Of a stretch of DNA of 64,000 nt, positions 11,607 to 27,200 are shown one piece after another. The notes under the pieces were generated by a model. It had not been told where the DNA came from. It did not search any database and was given only the letters and a program-made list of their open reading frames with translations. Each line of letters opens with the position of its first letter. The first letter of the stretch is position 1. This DNA comes from Daedaleopsis sinensis (taxonomy: Eukaryota > Basidiomycota > Agaricomycetes > Polyporales > Polyporaceae), in NCBI GenBank assembly GCA_033807695.1, contig CM066311.1, forward strand, positions 1,364,001-1,428,000. Reading direction: 5' to 3'. Position numbers and translations under genes: made by a program.

Positions 11607-12292
11607 CTTGATGATGTGCCGCTAGGTATACATCTCCATGTACGATGCGCAGTGTACCATTATGTATAACACAGTTCTCTATCAACGGACAGTTTGCTTG
11701 AGTTTGATACGAACGTCCTCGCGTGTGGTCGACTTGGATCCACGTCCAATGATTCGACACAACCCTCACTAGTTCAATCTACGTATACGCTGCAAAGCAG
11801 GCCACGCGCGCACCACTTTGAAAACGCCGGCGGAAGTTTTCAATGAAGATGTAGCGAGACCCGCCCATACCTTCGAAATACACTATGCCGCTGTACGGAC
11901 GTATTTAATGATGATGCACACAACCGGTGCGAGAGTCGCTCTCATAAAGCTCGGGCCGAGGCCAGTTTGGATGTTAGAAAATAGTCGAGAAATACTGCTG
12001 CTCCGGATCCGCGTGCGATCATATATGCTTTTGCGCCTCTACAGAAAGTTTGTTACAAGTCCATACCGAAGGGCGAAGCCCGAATGCGGCCGAGGTCCAA
12101 AAGTCCGTTTTGCTGTCATCGTCCGTGCGTCTGCTCGATTCGTACAATTCCCCTCCTCCCCTCCCATTCCAACCGCTCACCCCCCCTCGCCCACGTGGGA
12201 GATGCGCGCCCCTTCCCCCTTCCATCGATCCCACGAGAGTCGAGACTGCAGATGTACGAACGCACGTTCGAACGCGTGGTGTGCACGCGCAC
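11607..12292. other. convergent 3' region, no gene seen
   Basis: About 690 bp between the 3' ends of two convergent genes. It should hold both 3' UTRs and terminators. Open frames crossing it have no domain and run into sequence antisense to GFA1. Confidence 0.55.
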
Positions 12293-15116
<2,824 letters not shown>

Positions 15117-17068
15117 TATCGTCTACGACGTTGAGTGAGGTGATGGATGTCGTTTCGGGTCGTTACGAGGTGTGCAAAGGCGGCGATAGGAAAGAAGGGT
15201 GGAGTGTGAGGGAGTACAGCACACAGACGGAGTTGGGAGGGGGAGGGGGAAGCGTTGGAACAAGATAGAGATTCGGGAGAGCTTATATTCATCTCGGACG
15301 CGTCGCGATTGGAGCCAAACAGGGAAGCTTACGTAATTTCACAGCCAGAACCGCATTGGGCAATGCTGTCCGATGCCCGTGCTCTTTCGTGCCATCAGGC
15401 CATCCCCTCCTCCTCCCTTCCGTCTACATTCACTGCCGCGCACAGGTTTCCTTGCAATTGAATCTGTGGCGCGACTTTGTCTGCGACGGTGCGTCATTAT
15501 TGCACAGAATATGTTTTCACTAGTTTCAGCGCGGACCAGGAAGTTCAGGAACCGAAGATCTTACACGCTTCCTACACCGAGGCTGGATTCTGCGCTAGCC
15601 AGCCGTCACTTGTACCCTTGAACGTGCGTTCGTATATACATATATCATAACCTTCCAAGATGGTGCTTCTGCGCGCATCATGAACTTACAAGTCCGACCT
15701 AACGGCGTCAGCGTCAGCGCACTTGGAGACACTTGTTGGAGACACCGCGTCGTTGATGCTGGGAGTTGCTACCGCTAGGACCGGACATTTTCACTCCGAA
15801 TGTTAGCAACTTCTCCTCGGGCAATGGCGCCCCGACTTAATACTTAGGCTGTAGATCTTTCACTTGCGCGGCGACATCACGCCTGTGTCCGACAAATTTG
15901 GCTGCCACCTCTGCGACACCACCGGGGTCCATAGCCCGCGTTTCCAGCGCACTAGACCCTTCCACATATCGTGACAAGCTTCGACGACGACGGTAGTGAA
16001 GATGTCCTATGTCCATGCCGAAGGTGAACGTACATGAGGTGGTGAGAGGGTGGCGACAATCTCGGCCGGTGGCTTCCAGTATGCGTCTTGGCTTGCGCTA
16101 TAGCTATCCTTCGTCACGTAACTCTATTCTGATGTGAGCCTCCCTGCGTCTGCTCGGGTTCTTTGATGCTTGCAACGGAACAGCTATGTGCCGACATGCA
16201 TCTATGCCGATGGGCTATGAGTGGCAAGTTTCAGCCATCCATATCTCCGTATGTCTCTACCTGTATCTCACAGGTTGGATTTGGCTCATCGTGTGCTATT
16301 GTTTATAGGCTGTCTTCCTCCACAATGTGGCATTAAAATGTCACGTTTCCTCTTAGAAGCCGAGAGTTCTAGGGGCAACACCTGCATCGAAGACTCACGT
16401 TCTGGTCATGAGAGACGTTTGCCAGCACGTATTCTCTCGCCCACACAACCCTCGCTGCCTCGCTGCGCGTGCGTGTTCTTGTACGTATTATTTGTGTCTT
16501 GCTCCGTGAACGCTGTGGGTAGATTCAGGAGGGGATGTGAGATGCACTAACCTTTCGGCGAGTCGCTCGACAACACCGCATAGCTCGTACTTATCATGTA
16601 ATGTTTTGACTAGTGGGCTTGTTCGGGACTTGACAATACCAAACCTGTCATACAGGTACATGTCAGCCCATGACACAGGATACTAACCCTGTAGACTACT
16701 TCAAGTGAGTAATTAAGTAAACGGCTTCGGACAGGCTGGAGCTAGTAGAGGCTGAGCTACTAGTATGAAAGTAGTAGGTTTCCAAATCCCAGATGCGGGC
16801 TACCAATGTCCAGAGTCCTTGTTCGAAGGAATATCGATTTTCCATTGAGATTATGGGGTAACTGCTACTCGCGATGTGCAGTGCATACTGCTGCTTCCTC
16901 ACGTAGGTAAATAAACACGAGCTATCAATCCAGACTGAAAGTGTGGAGGAGGAATGGTTCTGGAAGTTTGTTCCTTCTCAATCTAGACAATTACGTCAGC
17001 TAGTTGAACCTCCCACGCGCAGCTCTGGTCCGTCGAGCGAGTTCTTGACTCTTACCACAACGTCCACG
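15117..17068. other. divergent intergenic region, no gene seen
   Basis: Nearly 2 kb between GFA1 (minus) and the Spp2-like gene (plus). It must contain both promoters. A G-rich tract (poly-G runs at 15234-15250) lies about 120 bp upstream of the GFA1 start. Open frames are short and show no motif. An upstream in-frame ATG at 16943 could extend the next gene but adds 42 residues without family similarity. Confidence 0.55.
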
Positions 17069-18475
17069 ATGTCCTCGTCGTCGTCCGCGACAGCGAGCAA
17101 AGTCTCTTTTACAGTCAGACGGCCGACCCCAGTATCTCGCGGAGACTCTGACTCTGACTCTTCTACCTTCAAAGTCCCCACTCTTCCCCGTCATCTCTCC
17201 GGAGCGAACACTCCAAACAGCCCTCTCGCACGTAGCGCGCCCCCGACTCCCAAGTCCCGCACATACAGCGAACGCGATAGTTCCGATGAAGGCTCAGAAG
17301 GAGAGGATGAGCTAGTCACAGCATTTGACCAGTTTGGTGCTCGGCGGTGGGTCTTCATTCCCTCAGTCCCTCCACGCAGTTCGGGTCCTCAACTCACAGT
17401 AGCCCGCTCTCGTGGCAGACTGCATGAGAAGCCCAAGCCGCAAGGACCCCTAGTCATACCCGCCCTCAAGAACAAGGACTGGCGCGAGCTTGCGCGCAAG
17501 CGCAAACAGCTATACGTGCCGCCTAGCGCTGCTGTCGCCACTGGCGCGGATGGCTCTGTCGGTGGACTCGGCACGCGCGATAGCATCAACTCGGGTCCGC
17601 AGCTATCCGGCCTGCAGGTCAAGAAGCGCGTGAAGCTCGAAGACGACCAGGACGACCAGGACGTGACCATGCCAGAAGCCGATGCCGCACACGAGGATGC
17701 GAGTGTGACGGAAGCGAAGGTCGAAGAGACCGACGACCAGAAGGCTCTCCGTGCTATCCTCGCCAGCGCGGCGTCTGGTGATGACGGTATCGACGGCCCG
17801 CACATCGACATTATCCCTGCCGTCACCGAGGACGACGCATATCGCCAGGACGTCGACGAGCTGCCGGAACCCGCCACGCTCGACGACTACGAGCGAGTGC
17901 CTGTTGCTCAGTTCGGCGCCGCGCTTCTTCGTGGGATGGGCTGGAAGGAGGGCACGGCTGCGAGCAGGAAGCACAAGGGGTTGGTTGAGCCGTGGCTCCC
18001 GACATCCCGTCCCGCTCTTCTGGGCATCGGCGCGAAGGAGAAAGAGGTCCTCGACGACGGGAGCAAGGGTAAGAAGGGTGCCAAGGCGCGTCCCGAGAAG
18101 CGCTACGTGCCCGTAGTGAAGGTGGAGCGGAGGGCGGATGGAGCAGACGCAGGGAGCGAGCGCGAAAGGGACTCGCGCAACGGTTCGAGGAGAGCTTCGA
18201 GGTCACCGTCGGCCGACCACATGCGGGATCGCGACGGCCGACGCGATGATCGCGACCGCAACACCGACAAGGCGAACGACCGTGACCGGTACAGAGAGAG
18301 CGATCGCGACAAGGATCGATACAGGGAGCGCGAGCGGTCGGACCGACGGCGTGATGAAGATTACGACTCTCGAAAGGATCGTGACCGCCCCCGCGACCGG
18401 GATGGACGTAGAGATCGGTCCCGTTCCCGCGACAGATACGACTCGTCGAAGAGACGGGACAAGGACCGATACTAG
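17069..18475 (+). CDS. SPP2: Spp2/GPKOW-like G-patch splicing factor
   Basis: Nuclear pre-mRNA splicing factor. In yeast, Spp2 uses its G-patch to bind and activate the DEAH helicase Prp2 before the first catalytic step. Here a single intronless exon gives 468 aa. Residues 1-110 are Ser/Thr/Pro-rich; the conserved block with ELVTAFDQFG and VIPALKNKDWRELARKRKQ follows. The Spp2-type G-patch is at roughly 275-300, RVPVAQFGAALLRGMGWKEG, with PALLGIGAKEKE after it. The last ~100 residues are almost entirely Arg/Asp/Ser dipeptides (RDRD, RSRSRDRY), an RS/RD-like tail typical of spliceosomal proteins but absent from short yeast Spp2. I chose the ATG at 17069, which begins MSSSSS; an ATG-like start at 16943 in the same frame is possible but less likely. 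Confidence 0.85.
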   Translation: MSSSSSATASKVSFTVRRPTPVSRGDSDSDSSTFKVPTLPRHLSGANTPNSPLARSAPPTPKSRTYSERDSSDEGSEGEDELVTAFDQFGARRWVFIPSVPPRSSGPQLTVARSRGRLHEKPKPQGPLVIPALKNKDWRELARKRKQLYVPPSAAVATGADGSVGGLGTRDSINSGPQLSGLQVKKRVKLEDDQDDQDVTMPEADAAHEDASVTEAKVEETDDQKALRAILASAASGDDGIDGPHIDIIPAVTEDDAYRQDVDELPEPATLDDYERVPVAQFGAALLRGMGWKEGTAASRKHKGLVEPWLPTSRPALLGIGAKEKEVLDDGSKGKKGAKARPEKRYVPVVKVERRADGADAGSERERDSRNGSRRASRSPSADHMRDRDGRRDDRDRNTDKANDRDRYRESDRDKDRYRERERSDRRRDEDYDSRKDRDRPRDRDGRRDRSRSRDRYDSSKRRDKDRY

Positions 18476-19720
18476 GAACATGGATATGTCGCTCAGCTGT
18501 ACGCCTATTCTCTGTTTGTAGACCTAGATCTGAACGTTGAACACTCTTTCCAGTCGATCCGCAGTTACATGCGTATCCACTTTAGATGTCGCGTTGCAAA
18601 TGACCTTGTGTACTCCCTCTGCATTGAAATGCGTATGTATGGTTGCCCGAAGGTTCGCTCGTGGCATGCGCTGTCCCTACATATCCACTATCCTTCTCAA
18701 CTGACATCAACAACACGCTGCAGGACGGGTCGTATTGCATCTCAACTTCACCCTCTTAGCTCCTCGACATTAGATGAGCAGGTCCGGGCACGGCAATGCT
18801 TGCTAACTCTTGTCCTCCGGCGCATCTTACCCCTCCCCCCCTTCATTTGCGTCGTAAAACCAGCATCCGCTCTTGTTGCAGAAACACCGCAGCCATCGCG
18901 CCAGTTTGCCCCTCCCGTGCAAATCGTTGAACCACTCTGCACGTGGGATGACTGTGTGTCCACAGTTTCCCCGCCATAGTTTCTGATGGTGGACTCTAAA
19001 ACGGCTCTGCTGCAACGTCCGACACCTAGTGACTCTGACGTTGTGTATTCACGCAATTTCTCTTTTGGGGCGATATGCGACGCTGCGGCGGGTGGTCCAC
19101 CGCTCACATCCTCACCGAGCTCCAGCACCCACCGTACAGCATAGCGGCTAGCGCCATCGATCCTGACCACCCGGGGAGCTTGTGCAGACAGCGTCTAGGG
19201 CGATTTCGAGACGTCCGCATTCCGGATCGCGGTTGGCGTCACTTGCTTTCGAACAGTGCAGATTGATGATGCAAGACATTTCTCGCGGTAGCGGAGGCAT
19301 ATGCGGTGGGGTCCAGCTCGTAGGCCTCCTGTACGAAGTCGACCATTGATTTATGCTTTCCATCACCCACGCATCCGACATTCGCTCTTCACAGGATGCA
19401 GGAAACGACGCAAGCGCACCCACTTCACGATGACCGCGATGAGCTTAGTTCTCAGATTCGAGAGGGACTTGTGTCGGAGCCAGTCGGGCGTTCTGCAACA
19501 CGGACAACAATTTCCTATATGTATGTCTAGCCAAAAACAAATGCAATGCCATGTCCGATGTACATATCAACGCACACCACAATCCGTGAAATATCGACCA
19601 TATATACGTACCGTTCCATAGTCATATCCCACCTGCGCCCGCGCTGCGGCTCTCGCACACCAAGCATGGCGGGGCCGAGCATCGGCCTCGGGATCCAACA
19701 GGCCTCAGATCCAACGGGCC
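18476..19720. other. convergent 3' region, no gene seen
   Basis: About 1.2 kb between the ends of the Spp2-like gene and Sec2. Short open frames only. No repeat, tRNA or domain recognised. Confidence 0.55.
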
Positions 19721-22700
19721 TCAATGGACAACAGCGCCGATCCGCGCCCAGAACATCTCCTCCCGCAGCCGCATGAGCTCCTTGTACGTGCGCTCCTCCC
19801 AAGTCGTGTCCCCGACGTATTGGCCATTGTCCTGCTCCTCCGTTAATTCCGGCTCCGACGCTGTGACGGAGTCGCCCTTCGCCGTGTCCCCGTTCGCAAC
19901 AGCAGGAGCGTCTGCGACCGCTGGGGCGGAGTCAATCTCGGTGGTCTTCGCGTCGCCGTCGACGTGGGGCTCGGCGGGGGGCAACGTCGACTCTGGCTGC
20001 GACTCTGAGTGATGCTGCTCTTCTGCTGCGGGAGGGACTTCGGGTACCGCCGCGTCGCCCTTGGGCTCTGGATGAGGCGCAGACGCAGCGGCGTCGTCGA
20101 TCGGTTGAGGCTCCTCTGTGATGACACGTACGGGCTCCTCCTCGGCGGCGACGGCGGGAGTCGGTGCAGGCTTCTCTGTGGGTACCTCGACCGCGGGAGT
20201 CGGTGCAGGCTGCTCTGTAGGAGCCTCGGTCGTGGGAGCCGCGTCGACGCTGTTGCGTTTCGGCTGCTCCGTGGCCTGGGGCACCATCGCAGACGACGGA
20301 CGCTGACGAGCGGCAGCACGACGGGGAAGAGGTGGGGGTGCGGGAGACCCGGTACGCGATGGAGGTTTCTCATCGTTCACGGCGGCGGCGGTCGGAGGGG
20401 CGGGGGTAGTAACCTCAGGAAGAGAAGCTACAGCAGAGGCTTCGGGCGCTGCCGCAGTGGGTTCGGCAGAAGGAATGGTCTCGGTCGATGAGATCTGGTC
20501 TTGAGCTTCGGGAGATGGCTCCTGAGAGCCGGGAAGAGGGACAGTCGTCGCTGCTGGGGTGTTGTCTAGCCCAGGGCTGAGCTCTTCCGTGGGCGTACTG
20601 AACGAGTCATTCGACGTAGCACGGGAGATCGACGTCGGCTCCGTCAGCTCTGGCTTCAGAGATGTAGTCGAAGCCGGTTCAATCGCTGCCGCGGTTGAAG
20701 TGGAATCGACGACAGCTGTAGGGTTTGCGATACTGTCCGAGGTTGATTGACTTGATTCCGCAGGGTCTTTGGAATCCCCACCTACTGATGGCTGAGGAAT
20801 CGATGCTGGACCAATAGGAACCGCGGAATCTCCGTTGGGTGCAACTGGCGGTTTCGCACCAGGTTCTGGGGTGACCGATGCATCCCTTCCCCGGTTCCTC
20901 TTCGGCAAAGGGGGAGGCGCGATGGTCGGGGGTGCAGGCGCAGCAGCGGACGTAGTGTCCTGGAACGGCGGTGGTACCCGACGCGTAGAGGACACGGAGC
21001 TTTTGGGAGCATGCGAAACCGACGGATGCGAGGGAGGCGGTGGCGGTAAGCCTTTAGTGCGCGAAGGATCGCGCGGAGGTAGCTTCGGACGAGTGTCTTC
21101 CTTCTTCTCTGGCTCCTGCGCCTTTCCAGTCTCTTTCTCAGGTTCGCGAGCGCCGCTCAAACTGCGCTGCATCGTACCCCATAATGATCCCAAGCCAATC
21201 TTCGACCTGCGCTGCGGTGGCTGTATGGTGGTCGGCGGTTTATCATCGCCAACGGTGCCGTTCGTCCCATCATGCTTTTTCTCGACCCCGTTCACACCGG
21301 GCTTAGAGATGCCGTTGACGTGGGTAATAGGCGGCTCCTCCCAGATCTTCTCGACGATACTTGTCCGGACAAATGCCCAGAGGGAGCATGTTGTACGCAG
21401 CCTGCCTAAACACCAACCATTGGTGCATAATGGATAAATGGCCTGTCGAGCGGGCGTGCTGGGTTGCTGGGAGGAGATCGGCAGGGAGACGGGGAGACCT
21501 GATGAAGTGGCCTCCAATCGGAAGATGTACAGTTGGGATGGAGGTTCGGTAGGAGGACTGAACTGCGCCGAATGTCGGTTATGGCCAGTGAAAGGCGTAG
21601 AGATGTTGATTTCGCCTGCACGAACATTTTTGAACAGGGCGGTCGACCAGGACGCACTTTGCGATCCGGAGCGAGAGTTCGGGGTGGTAGGGGTACTACC
21701 AGGAGAGTCACTGTGTGTAGAATAGATTGGCATCCCGCAAAGTGCGCAGACGATGTGGGTATGGTGGGAGCTTGCGGGTATATTGGGCGGAGCCAGCTCC
21801 TCGAGTAGGGTTGTGAACTGCATCGGCTCAACCGTAAGTTGACCACTGTGAATCGCGGCGATAACAGAACGTCGAGACAGCCAGTTCAGCGACGGTGCGA
21901 GGTCTAAGCGTACAGTGGGATCACTGTATCTCACGAGTCAGTTGATTGTAACGAAGTCAAGATGACTGTTACGCACGAATCTTCTGCAACAAGTCTTGCC
22001 AAGAATGGTAGGGGAAGAACGGTGGACATTGCGGGTGGATGCGGTGACGCCGGACGAATAGCCCGGAGGTGGGACACGAAGATGATGAATTCGTGGTAGG
22101 GGAGGTGCGAAGCCAGGAGACGTGGCCGCGTTGCAAGAGCAGTTTCAGGGGATCGATTCACCCACTTGCCTTTGCCCATTCGTATACGCATTTCTTCCAT
22201 CCTCCTGTCGGCGGCCTCCCTCTCCGACTGTAAAGATTGCATCTGGGACTGCAGCACACCGACGATCTCTTCGGCACTGCGCAGCGCGGCCTCCGTCTCC
22301 TCGAGCTTGCGCATACTCCTCGCCTCCGCGATTCGCGCCTCTGCGACCATAGTATTCGCTTGGTAGAAGAGACCCGCACTGAGGTCGTCCAAGTCCTTCT
22401 CAATCTCTGCACGCGCGGACTCAGCTTGGCCCCGTCGTGCCGCCTCTTCCGTAGCCTTTTCCATGAGACGCGTGAGCTCCGAAGTGACATTCGATTTCTC
22501 CACGAGCAGCCCAGTGCTCAACGCGGAGAGATGTTGAGTACGTTCGAGTTCAAGTTGAGATACTTTGAGAGTCGCTTGACGAAGATTAGAAGATGTGACA
22601 TGAAGCTCGTCCTCAAGGTCGGAGACGCGGTCGTAGGAGCGTACGAGTTTGTTGTTGAGCTGTGTAACCTGAGAGAATAGGTCTTGCACTTGCGTGCGCA

Positions 22701-22872
22701 GAGACTCGATGACCATGGCTTGTGCATCTGGGTCGGTGCTGTGCGACTGCAGCTTGGTATCTTCACCGTTGGCACCACCAGGAACTACGGTCGTCTTCTG
22801 CTCGAGAAGGTCTGCTTCTGCATTGAGCTCATGCATCTCGCTGTCGACGGAGGGCTTTTGGGCGTGGGTCAT
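19721..22872 (-). CDS. SEC2: Sec2/Rabin8-like Rab guanine-exchange factor
   Basis: Exchange factor for the secretory Rab GTPase (Sec4 in yeast), acting on post-Golgi vesicles bound for sites of hyphal growth. Two exons, 22872-21977 and 21923-19721, give 1,032 aa; the 53-nt intron (gtgcgt...atacag) joins LVAEDS to DPTVRLD. Residues about 50-245 form the long parallel coiled coil of the Sec2 GEF domain, with the exchange signature AGLFYQANTMVAEAR near 165. Residues about 245-480 hold a conserved block (HEFIIFVSHLR, LAPSLNWLSRRSVIAAIHSG) with Cys pairs CALC and CTNGWC that could bind zinc. Residues about 500-980 are Pro/Ala/Glu/Ser-rich, low-complexity and with PPxLP repeats; the C-terminus is a short amphipathic helix (TYKELMRLREEMFWARIG). 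The start ATG at 22872 opens directly on a charged leader. Confidence 0.9.
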
Positions 22873-23471
22873 GCTGTTTGTCCAGCCAAGCCGTACGATG
22901 GGGGGTCACCAGGAAGAGCAGTTTGACGAGTAGCAAAGATAAAGCAATTAGGGTGTCGAATATGTGTGACTAGCTTGAAATCTCGGATAGAGCGGAGGAG
23001 GAGGAGGAGGCGAGGCTCGAGAGCGTCGGGCGACAGGAACGCTGGTTGGGACGTCACTCTGAGACTCAGACTGTGCCGAATTCGGCGGGCGTCAAGGGCT
23101 TTGGACAACAGAGACAAACAATATCGCGACTCCCCGCCCGCGCACACTTGTAGTACTTGGCTCCTTGGAATAATATTAATGTGGGCGAAGTTCTGCGATA
23201 TGGATATGTAGCTATCTCTTGTACACTCCGCCTTATAATTTGCTTCACAGAATCAACCGTGACCCGTGGCTCCTTCATGAGGCGGTACGGGAGCTCCCAC
23301 GTGACTACGTCAAAGGTGCTCCACGCGACGCGTGGTTGAGTCGTTAAACGCCCAAACCCCTGAATTCAGCTGAACCAGGCTGAACCTCTCCCTTGCCTCT
23401 CACCAACCTCTCACTAGCATACACTGGGACTTGACTCATGATAGCGATTCTTGTGTGAAGGAATCAATCTG
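22873..23471. promoter_or_regulatory. shared promoter region of SEC2 and STN1
   Basis: The two genes diverge from this 599-bp interval, which must hold both promoters. A CACGTG E-box sits at 23298-23303. The STN1-side leader near 23340-23430 is pyrimidine-rich (aacctctcccttgcctctc). No other element recognised. Confidence 0.5.
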
Positions 23472-25743
23472 ATGAGCAGAACCGCAACAGCACGCAACGC
23501 GCCTAACACAACGATCTCGCGAGCTTCATCTATACTACTTTCTCCCTCGAAACGGCGAAAGTTAGACAACGGCGATCCTGTAAAACCCGCCCAAGATCAC
23601 CCACCAACGAGAGACGAGAGACCTTTACCGGACGAAGTGAAGCCGAGTCCCACTGAGATACTCAAGTGGACTTTCACAAAGGCTGCCATTGCACCATGTT
23701 TCGTGAGGGATGTATTTCAGATGAAGGAAAGTGGCACGAGAGGTACGCAACTCCAGAAGCTAGTCTGTACCAACTGTGCTTGACACGCTTCAGACATGGA
23801 ATACTTCTGGCTCGGGCGCATCCCGTGTCGGACGGTGCACATAGTCGGTCTTGTCGTCGGTGTGCAGGTTTGGGAGAAGCGTACAGTGTACACGATCGAC
23901 GACGGAACTGCAGTCATCGACTGCGCCATTGCGCATGCACAAGTGAACCCTCGAAGTCCCACGAAACCACAGCCCAAGGCTACGATACCTACGAAGGGGC
24001 CGACGACGCCAGGAGGTCCCTCATTTGCCGACTATCTACTGTCCGCACGCAAACTGCCTGCTAAACCGACAGCCCCGATCCCCAAACGAAACACCAATGA
24101 ACCTCCGCCACCACATAAGCCTGTAGTGAGCGTGGGACAGCCTGCGCGAATCGTTGGACGCGTTGTTTCGAGATATGACTCTCGATTAGTGCTCGTTGAC
24201 GAGATCTGTGAGTTGTACTTTCATTCTACGTCTGGACCCCCTTCGACTTTTCGTGTTTACAGCACGTTGCGCTTCATACAATGACGAGTCTAGTCACTGT
24301 GTGAATGTTGCTGAGCTACATCGTACAAGCTACTACCCGACCGATCCGATGCCCCCCTTCGTCCCTCCAGCACTGCCGAAACCGAATGCTAGTGCTTCCC
24401 AATATCCATATTCTAGTCGCCCTTCATCACCGTTGAAGCGAGGCGTGACGCAGGAACCTTCAACACCAGCATCCATCCGTTCTGCAGCGTCGTCCACGAC
24501 CACTTCGCCTAGTACGTCTGTGGGAACGGCTTCACCCGCCTCAACCACTGGTGAGGAACCGAAGGTGAGTTCTCTCTATGCTCTTTACGACTGCCCATTG
24601 AGAGATGTGAAGGTACCGCGACTGCGACATCCTTCTCGCCTGCACACCCGCGACCTCACTGCAAACACGTTCCGGATCTATGTCAAGCATTACATGGACA
24701 ACGCGCCAGCGCCACCACGCCGCAGACGACATGGTCCCCGCACGCGATCCGAGTCACCTTCTCCAACGCCCAGGATGTCACAACCCCGTGTGCCGGAGCG
24801 TTACACCAAGACAGACAGAACTAGTATTGACACAACTCCACGCCCTTCGCGCTCTCTCCGCCTCGCCGTGGACCGCACACCTCGCGCTCCCCTCGGGTCA
24901 TATGCGGAGTCGGATGACGAAGACGAAGACGACATGCTTGAAGACGATGACCAGATGTACGGTTACACACTATCACATCTGCGCCGAGTCCCCGAGCTCT
25001 CCCTGCTCGCACGCCGCGTAATCAAAGCGGACGCGCATCGTCGAGCTAAGGAAGAGCGCAAGAAGGCCAAATCTCGGGAGTCTACTTCCAAACCGATCTC
25101 CACCGCAGCAACACCAACATCACACAAGTCCAGCGAGTCACCCACCGGTCCTGCAGTCAAACGGCTGTTCAAACAAGCTATCCGGACGCTCTTCTCAGAA
25201 GGCGACATCGTCCTCTGGAGCGGACCGGTACGGCCCCTGCCCGACCCCGCGCCCGAGCCCATCATGCCCGCCTCCTGCGCTCTCTGGAAGGCGAACTCTA
25301 GCACGGCATCCGCACTGTCCTCGCGCTCCGGCCTCTCGTACGAAGAGTGGGACGAGGACGAGGCGCTGAGCGACCCCGCCCCGGGGGAGGAGGCGTACGT
25401 CCCGCTCACCCCGGCCTACTTCGCCCGTGTGCTCGAGGGCGCGATCCGTGCGATCGTGGCGGAGACGGAGACGGGCAGGGCAGGGGCTGGGGATACGACC
25501 CCGAAGGCGAAGGCGAAGGCGTCTCGTGCGGGGACGTCGCTCATCGAAAGGTTGCGCGCACATGAGAAGACTGCGGGGCCGCCGCCCGGCCCAACGAAGG
25601 AGGAACTGCTGGTGTGGCTGAGGAAGAGCGATGAGCGGTGGGAGAGGGTCGGAGAGTGGACGGTGGAGGAAGGACTGGCGTGGGGGAAGCGGGAGGGGCG
25701 ACTGTGGTGTGTTGGGAAGGGTCGTTGGGAGGTGTGTGGGTGA
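23472..25743 (+). CDS. STN1: CST complex subunit Stn1
   Basis: Telomere-capping protein; Stn1 with Ten1 and Ctc1/Cdc13 binds telomeric single strands and recruits polymerase alpha. Exons 23472-23742, 23794-24207 and 24263-25743 give 721 aa. The OB-fold starts at about residue 91: EYFWLGRIPCRTVHIVGLVV, then RTVYTIDDGTAVIDC, the Stn1 signature with DDGT. A spacer rich in Pro and Lys interrupts the fold, which resumes with VGQPARIVGRVVSRYDSRLV and the helix RCASYNDESSHCVNVAELHR. A long acidic/basic linker follows. The C-terminal ~80 residues (KEELLVWLRKSDERWERVGE...VGKGRWEVCG) look like a winged-helix module. A 48-nt stretch at 24565-24612 has splice-like ends and no stop; splicing it out would give 705 aa. 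The start is the first ATG that precedes the charged leader MSRTATARN. Confidence 0.85.
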
Positions 25744-26488
25744 TAATGGTGAGTCCACATAAGTTACACGTTCTGATCTAACCGGAATCTATGTTGACAC
25801 CTGTATGCTCTTTCACATAGTAGCGACTCTCGGCGACTTCATGCTGGGAAATTTGCCGTCGAGTTCGGATTATGCTGGCCATCTATCGCTTCATATTTCA
25901 ATGCGATTGAATACACCTACGAAGATTTTTTGCTGCGATGATCCGCCATGCTCGTTACCTGCAATCATTGCGGAGCATGATGTATCGCATCCATGCGGTC
26001 CACTACTCATCTCTACACATCTTCACAGAACTTTACGCCGTTACAAATCTCCTTGAATTCGTTGTTTATCGATCTCACAGACACGAGGTGTGTGGTACCA
26101 GTACGATCATGCTGTGGTTGCGATGCCCTGAGGTTCTGACTTCTCGAATACTACCCACTTGCAAGCTGGTCGCGGTTAGTATCAGTTATGGTCAGACAAG
26201 CACGTCGAAAACGCCACATGTCAACGTTCATAACCTCTATGTCACGGCTTATGAGGAGAGCGAATACACGACGTCACTTATTCGCGTTTGGACCCAGTAT
26301 GGCATACTCCCTTCCAGAAAAGGACATGTGGGTCGATGCCGCCCGCTTCGGTGAACACACAGCAGTGTATATAAACAGGGAGATAGTCGGCGTGCGCGTA
26401 ACTGATCCTCTTCATGATCATCGTCGTAGGCCTCCGTCACGAATCCTGATCACCTCGGAAGATATCAACGTCAACCTCAGTAGTCACC
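25744..26488. other. intergenic, no gene seen
   Basis: About 745 bp between STN1 and the next gene on the same strand. It should hold the STN1 3' UTR and the next promoter. Several open frames cross it but none has a domain or splice logic. Confidence 0.5.
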
Positions 26489-27200
26489 ATGAGCGCACCG
26501 GGAGCACCCCCCAACCCCACGCCTGGAAGACCGAATGTCCTAATGCATGCGCAGGGACAAGGCGGGAGTCCCAGGGTACGTTCTTAACTGACACATTAAA
26601 CCTGCTTTGTCGTAACCGTTTTGCCAGACCCTTATCCTGGGGACCGCTGCAGTGGCCGCGGGCCTTGGCGCATTCTGGCTCTTGCAATTCAAAGTTCAGA
26701 ACCGTAGCCACAACTCCAGTGACCCAGCCGAGATGCCCACTTGTGAGTGCCATCCGTCCACCTGTCTCCAAGACGCGCAGTGGCTGACGCATTGCTTTAG
26801 GGCAATACCGCCATGCGTCCCAGGCCCCCAAGTTCAATGCTCGCATGAGCAGTTCTGCAGGCACGGAGACAGCCGTGCGTAACAGGAATGAAGATACTCC
26901 GTATACGAGCGCTATGCCCGCCGACTCTAAGCGTGCTCCCGACAGCGAAGGCGCGGCTTCTAGCGGTACGGTACAAGCTCAAGCTCGCGGAGACGGTGGG
27001 CGTGGGTCGGAGAGCGGCGTATCAGGCGAGCGTGGTGGCGAGTCCGACACTCGTGGTAAGGACGGCCATGTTACGCAGAAGGATGGTTTCAAAGATAAGG
27101 CCGTTTTGTCGTCAATCATGACCTCCCTTCATGTAAGTGACCATGGTTTAAGGGATAAGGGAGGAGGCTAGCTGACGGTATACGTACTCAGGCTCCGTGA
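26489..27200 (+). CDS. small single-pass membrane protein
   Basis: I do not recognise a named family. Exons 26489-26575, 26628-26742, 26801-27132 and 27192-27200 close in phase to 180 aa; the last exon adds only Ala-Pro and the stop. Residues 1-29 are Pro/Gly-rich. Residues about 30-49 (TLILGTAAVAAGLGAFWLLQ) form one clear hydrophobic helix, next to Phe-Lys, suggesting a membrane anchor. The remaining ~120 residues are hydrophilic and low-complexity (Ser, Gly, Arg, Asp, Glu), with YRHASQAPKFNARMSSSAGT just after the helix. The layout, a short N-tail, one helix near the N-terminus and a long polar tail, would suit an organelle or ER membrane protein, but the location cannot be told from sequence. 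Confidence 0.68.

Noticed and set aside
22081..22180. Second intron in SEC2 suggested by a GTGAATC donor-like site after the coiled coil.
   Set aside because: No AG acceptor follows at a usable distance, and the open frame continues into the conserved HEFIIFVSHLR block.
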